The notes under the pieces were generated by a model, which saw only the letters and a program-made list of their open reading frames with translations, was not told where the DNA came from and made no database searches. The position numbers and the translations under genes were made by a program. This document shows positions 61,124 through 64,000 of a DNA stretch of 64,000 nt, piece by piece. Within the stretch, counting starts at the first letter, position 1; the number at the start of each line of letters is the position of its first letter. The stretch is taken from assembly GCA_934464615.1 (NCBI GenBank), contig CAKSKA010000008.1, positions 1-64,000 of the forward strand. Direction: 5' to 3'. This stretch comes from an uncultured Eubacteriales bacterium. GTDB lineage: Bacteria > Bacillota > Clostridia > Oscillospirales > Acutalibacteraceae.

Positions 61124-62578
61124 GTGCGCACAGATCTTTCAATGCTTATGGATTTGTATGAAATGACCATGGCAAACGGAATTTTAAACAGCGATATGCG
61201 GGACACGATAACTTATTTTGATATGTTTTTCCGTCGTGTACCGGATGAGGGCGGCTTTGCGATAATGGCAGGGATTGAGCAGCTTATTGATTATTTCAAC
61301 AATCTGCATTTCGATGAGGAGGATATTGAATATTTAAGAAGTTTAAACCTTTTCAGCGAAGAATTTATACAGTACCTTGCAGACTTTAAGTTTGAATGTG
61401 ACGTTTGGGCTATACCCGAAGGCACGCCTATTTTCCCTAAAGAGCCGATCGTTACCGTAAGAGGTCCGGCAATGCAGGCATTTTTGGTTGAAACAATGGT
61501 GCTGCTTACAATAAACCACCAGTCCTTAATCGCCACAAAGGCAAACCGCATTGTAACCGCCGCACAGGGCAGGGCTGTAATGGAATTCGGTTCCCGCCGT
61601 GCGCACGGATATGACGCCGCAATTTACGGCGCACGCGCCGCTATTATAGGCGGATGCACCGGTACGGCTTGCGTTAAGGCCGCTAAGGAATTCGGTGTGG
61701 CGGCTTCCGGTACAATGGCGCACAGTTGGGTGCAGCTTTACGATGACGAGTACACCGCATTTAAAACATACGCGCTGCAATATCCCGACAGTTGCCTTTT
61801 GCTTGTTGATACATACAATGTCTTAAAATCAGGTATACCTAATGCAATACGCGTGTTTGACGAAGTATTAAAACCGATGGGCAAGCGTCCGCTCGGTATA
61901 AGAATAGACAGCGGCGATATTACTTACCTTACGGGCAAAGTAAGAAAAATGCTTGACGACGCCGGTTACCCCGACTGTAAAATCTGCGTTTCAAACTCTT
62001 TGGACGAATATCTTATAAGGGATATGATAATGCAAGGCGCTAAAGTGGACAGTTTCGGCGTAGGTGAGAGACTTATAACCGCTTCGTCGGAATCTGTTTT
62101 CGGCGGAGTGTATAAATTGGCGGCTGTTGAAAAGGATTCGGTTATAACTCCTAAAATCAAAATCAGCGAAAATATTGCAAAGATTACGCTGCCGGGCGTT
62201 AAAATACCGTGGAGACTTTTTGATAACGAAACAGGCAAAGCAATAGCCGATGTAATTACGCTGAACGATGAAATTATAGACGATACAAAACCGTACGAAA
62301 TATTCCATCCGGAATACACTTGGAAACGTAAGGTTGTTGAAAATTTCAGGGCTGAAAAATTGCAGGTAAGGCTGTTTAACAAGGGCGTACAGGTATATAA
62401 TTCGCCGACTGTTAAGGAAATTTCCGCTTACCGCGCACAGCAAGTAGGCAACCTGTGGGACGAAGTTAAAAGATTTGAAAAGCCGCATACATATTATGTG
62501 GATTTATCCGAAGCGTTGTGGCAGCAGCGTAACGAGTTGCTTATGAAATATTCCTATAAAGGAAAGGACGGCAAATAA
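61124..62578 (+). CDS. pncB: Nicotinate phosphoribosyltransferase
   Basis: 484 aa. YEMTMANGIL, FDMFFRRVPDEGGFAIMAG, MEFGSRRAHGYDAA, GTMAHSWVQLYDDE and GIRIDSGDITYL are family stretches; the C-terminus is long as in Gram-positive types. It makes nicotinate mononucleotide from nicotinate and PRPP in NAD salvage. GTG start with AGGACGTGA upstream. TAATG overlap with the lipoprotein gene implies coupling. Confidence 0.95.
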   Translation: MRTDLSMLMDLYEMTMANGILNSDMRDTITYFDMFFRRVPDEGGFAIMAGIEQLIDYFNNLHFDEEDIEYLRSLNLFSEEFIQYLADFKFECDVWAIPEGTPIFPKEPIVTVRGPAMQAFLVETMVLLTINHQSLIATKANRIVTAAQGRAVMEFGSRRAHGYDAAIYGARAAIIGGCTGTACVKAAKEFGVAASGTMAHSWVQLYDDEYTAFKTYALQYPDSCLLLVDTYNVLKSGIPNAIRVFDEVLKPMGKRPLGIRIDSGDITYLTGKVRKMLDDAGYPDCKICVSNSLDEYLIRDMIMQGAKVDSFGVGERLITASSESVFGGVYKLAAVEKDSVITPKIKISENIAKITLPGVKIPWRLFDNETGKAIADVITLNDEIIDDTKPYEIFHPEYTWKRKVVENFRAEKLQVRLFNKGVQVYNSPTVKEISAYRAQQVGNLWDEVKRFEKPHTYYVDLSEALWQQRNELLMKYSYKGKDGK

Positions 62579-63162
62579 TGAAAAAGTTTGTTACCGTAAT
62601 TCTGTCGGTTTTGCTTGTTTTTGTATTTTGTTCATGCGGAAATTCCGAAAACAATGATACCGTTTTACCCGAAAACACGGATTACGATTTAAAATCTGTA
62701 TTTGATACCGGCAGCCTTCCGGATACAAAATACAAACTCGGGACCGATCCCGAAACCATTAAAACCGATTGCCATTACGGCGAAGCCAAGGATGAAAATC
62801 ACGACCACGAAAACGAACTCAGCATAACCGTAAAGGTCGATTATGTCCGTATGTCGTATATGTATGCTTCTTATTACTATAAAGCGGCGGCAGCGCAAAA
62901 GGGCATATCTTCCGTTGTTTCGTTTAACGATATGTTCGGGCTCAGCGTCGGCTCTTCTACCATGCAGGATGTTAGGGATACTTTTAAGGATTATACGTTT
63001 GAGCAGGAGCAACTTACCAATAAGGACACATATTATTTGCCGCGCAGTATAGAATCAACCGTCGCGTTGTCTGTCACCCAAAACGGTAAAAAAATCAGTT
63101 TTGTTTTCAGCGAGGACGCACTTGTCGCAATTAATCTTACAGATACGGCAAATTGGAAGTAA
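62578..63162 (+). CDS. Putative lipoprotein of unknown function
   Basis: 194 aa. Signal MKKFVTVILSVLLVFVFCSC ends in lipobox FCSC (Cys20). The mature part has no domain I recognise; it has a His/Asp/Glu-rich patch (DENHDHENE, about residues 70-78) that could bind metal. The ATG overlaps the pncB stop by one base and the ABC exporter start is 14 nt downstream, so it may act with one of them. Confidence 0.75.
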   Translation: MKKFVTVILSVLLVFVFCSCGNSENNDTVLPENTDYDLKSVFDTGSLPDTKYKLGTDPETIKTDCHYGEAKDENHDHENELSITVKVDYVRMSYMYASYYYKAAAAQKGISSVVSFNDMFGLSVGSSTMQDVRDTFKDYTFEQEQLTNKDTYYLPRSIESTVALSVTQNGKKISFVFSEDALVAINLTDTANWK

Positions 63163-63176
63163 AGAAGTAAAAAGCA

Positions 63177-64000
63177 ATGCTTAAAAAATTTCTCGGTTAT
63201 TACAAACCGCATATTAAAGTGTTTACACTGGATATGTTAGCGTCGCTTTTTGTGGCTGTTATCGGTATATTTTATCCCGTAGTTACAAGAAGTATGCTTA
63301 ACGACCTTATACCTAACCGCAATTACCGAATGGTTGTAATTGCGGGTGTATCGCTTTTGGCATTATACCTTATACGCATGGGGCTTATGTATTTTATACA
63401 GTATTACGGTCATGTAATGGGTGTAAAAATGCAGGCGCAAATGCGCAGCGATATGTTTTGCCATCTTGAAAAATTGCCGTATAATTTTTTCGATAATCAC
63501 GAAACGGGCAAAATAATGTCAAGAATGACGAACGACCTTATGGATATAAGCGAACTTGCACATCACGGTCCGGAAAACATTATAATAAGCAGTTTGTCGG
63601 TAATAATTTCATTTTCATATCTTGCAACCATAAACATATGGCTTACGCTTATAATTTTCATCTGCGTTCCGGCACTTGTTATAGTTGCTTCAAAACTGCG
63701 GCTTAAAATGAAAGCGGCTTTTAAAAAAAGCAGAGAATCGGTTGCGGAAATAAATGCCGCGCTTGAAAGCAGCATTTCGGGTATAAGGGTTACAAAGGCA
63801 TTTACAAATTACGAAGTCGAAAGCCGAAAGTTTGAAGTCGGAAACGGCAGATTTGTTAAGGCACGCAGTGCCGCATATAAAACAATGGGACAGTTTCATT
63901 CTTTTACATCCTTTATTACCGATGTATTTAATGTAATTGTGCTTATTGCAGGCGGTTTTTTTCTGTATGCAGGTAAGATAACTTTCGGTGATTATTCTGC
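63177..64000 (+). CDS. ABC exporter, transmembrane half (partial, runs off the window)
   Basis: The frame is open from ATG 63177 to the window end (274 codons). It encodes MLKKFLGYYKPHIKVF, six-helix type membrane segments, the coupling region YNFFDNHETGKIMSRMTND and SGIRVTKAFTNYEVESRKF, which are typical of type I ABC exporters that have an ATPase on the same chain. The ATPase domain lies beyond 64000. Ribosome site is weak, so coupling with the lipoprotein gene is likely. Substrate unknown. Confidence 0.88.
   Translation, partial: MLKKFLGYYKPHIKVFTLDMLASLFVAVIGIFYPVVTRSMLNDLIPNRNYRMVVIAGVSLLALYLIRMGLMYFIQYYGHVMGVKMQAQMRSDMFCHLEKLPYNFFDNHETGKIMSRMTNDLMDISELAHHGPENIIISSLSVIISFSYLATINIWLTLIIFICVPALVIVASKLRLKMKAAFKKSRESVAEINAALESSISGIRVTKAFTNYEVESRKFEVGNGRFVKARSAAYKTMGQFHSFTSFITDVFNVIVLIAGGFFLYAGKITFGDYS

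Overview
The window reads as a chromosomal stretch of a low-to-moderate GC Firmicute of class Clostridia, most likely an Oscillospirales/Ruminococcaceae-type gut organism. The evidence is the gene content and order: a CIRCE-controlled groESL operon, the hprK-glk-murB-rapZ-whiA-dnaE-pfkA run, the mazG-hup-rqcP-yabP-yabQ-divIC-yabR run (yabP and yabQ are sporulation genes), a CcpA-type carbon control kinase (HprK), ThyX instead of ThyA, and strong AGGAGG-like ribosome sites with frequent TTG and GTG starts. Placement below class level is inference. Coding density is high and most genes are housekeeping.

Layout. 1-576: tRNA-Leu(UAG) on the minus strand and tRNA-Val(UAC) on the plus strand, the latter followed by a duplicated tRNA 3' end plus terminator around a palindromic unit. 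577-2307: a large two-HTH regulator divergent from the nucleoside catabolism operon deoC-deoD-deoB-pdp (2441-6333). 6391-8582: an isolated pair of phage baseplate/tail-fibre-like genes with its own promoter and terminator. 8581-10150: an acetyltransferase, smpB and tmRNA. 10181-12903: a motif-rich regulatory region and a polar amino-acid ABC importer, then an APC-family amino-acid transporter (12927-14318).

14374-21826 is a minus-strand block: rlmB, a degenerate P-type ATPase-like membrane protein, an O-antigen-ligase-like membrane protein, metG, tatD, and a tiny Asn/Gln-rich protein. Enolase (21977-23218) faces a long minus-strand operon (23270-34216: hprK, glk, murB, rapZ, whiA, dnaE, pfkA, alr, mscL) that joins sugar sensing, glycolysis, wall precursor synthesis and replication. 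From 34359 on nearly everything is on the plus strand: ychF; a YugP peptidase, HprK-like ATPase and S26-type peptidase cassette (35527-37405); prs (minus); thyX-tmk-DJ-1-mltG-U32; a class B PBP with an altered KTG box; recJ-relA-dtd-MBL-hemZ-uridine kinase-like; a zinc-ribbon protein and mtnN; the mazG-to-yabR sporulation/division block; an RNA methyltransferase and lipid kinase; groESL; pncB, a lipoprotein and the start of an ABC exporter that runs off the window.

I do not see a CRISPR array, an insertion sequence, an integrase, rRNA genes or a defence island. The most unusual items are the pseudo-P-type ATPase, the orphan baseplate pair, the HprK-like/S26 cassette, the Asn/Gln-rich microprotein, the tRNA-Val 3'-end duplication, the TGCAT-rich array upstream of the amino-acid importer, and the PBP whose ribosome site is buried in a terminator hairpin.
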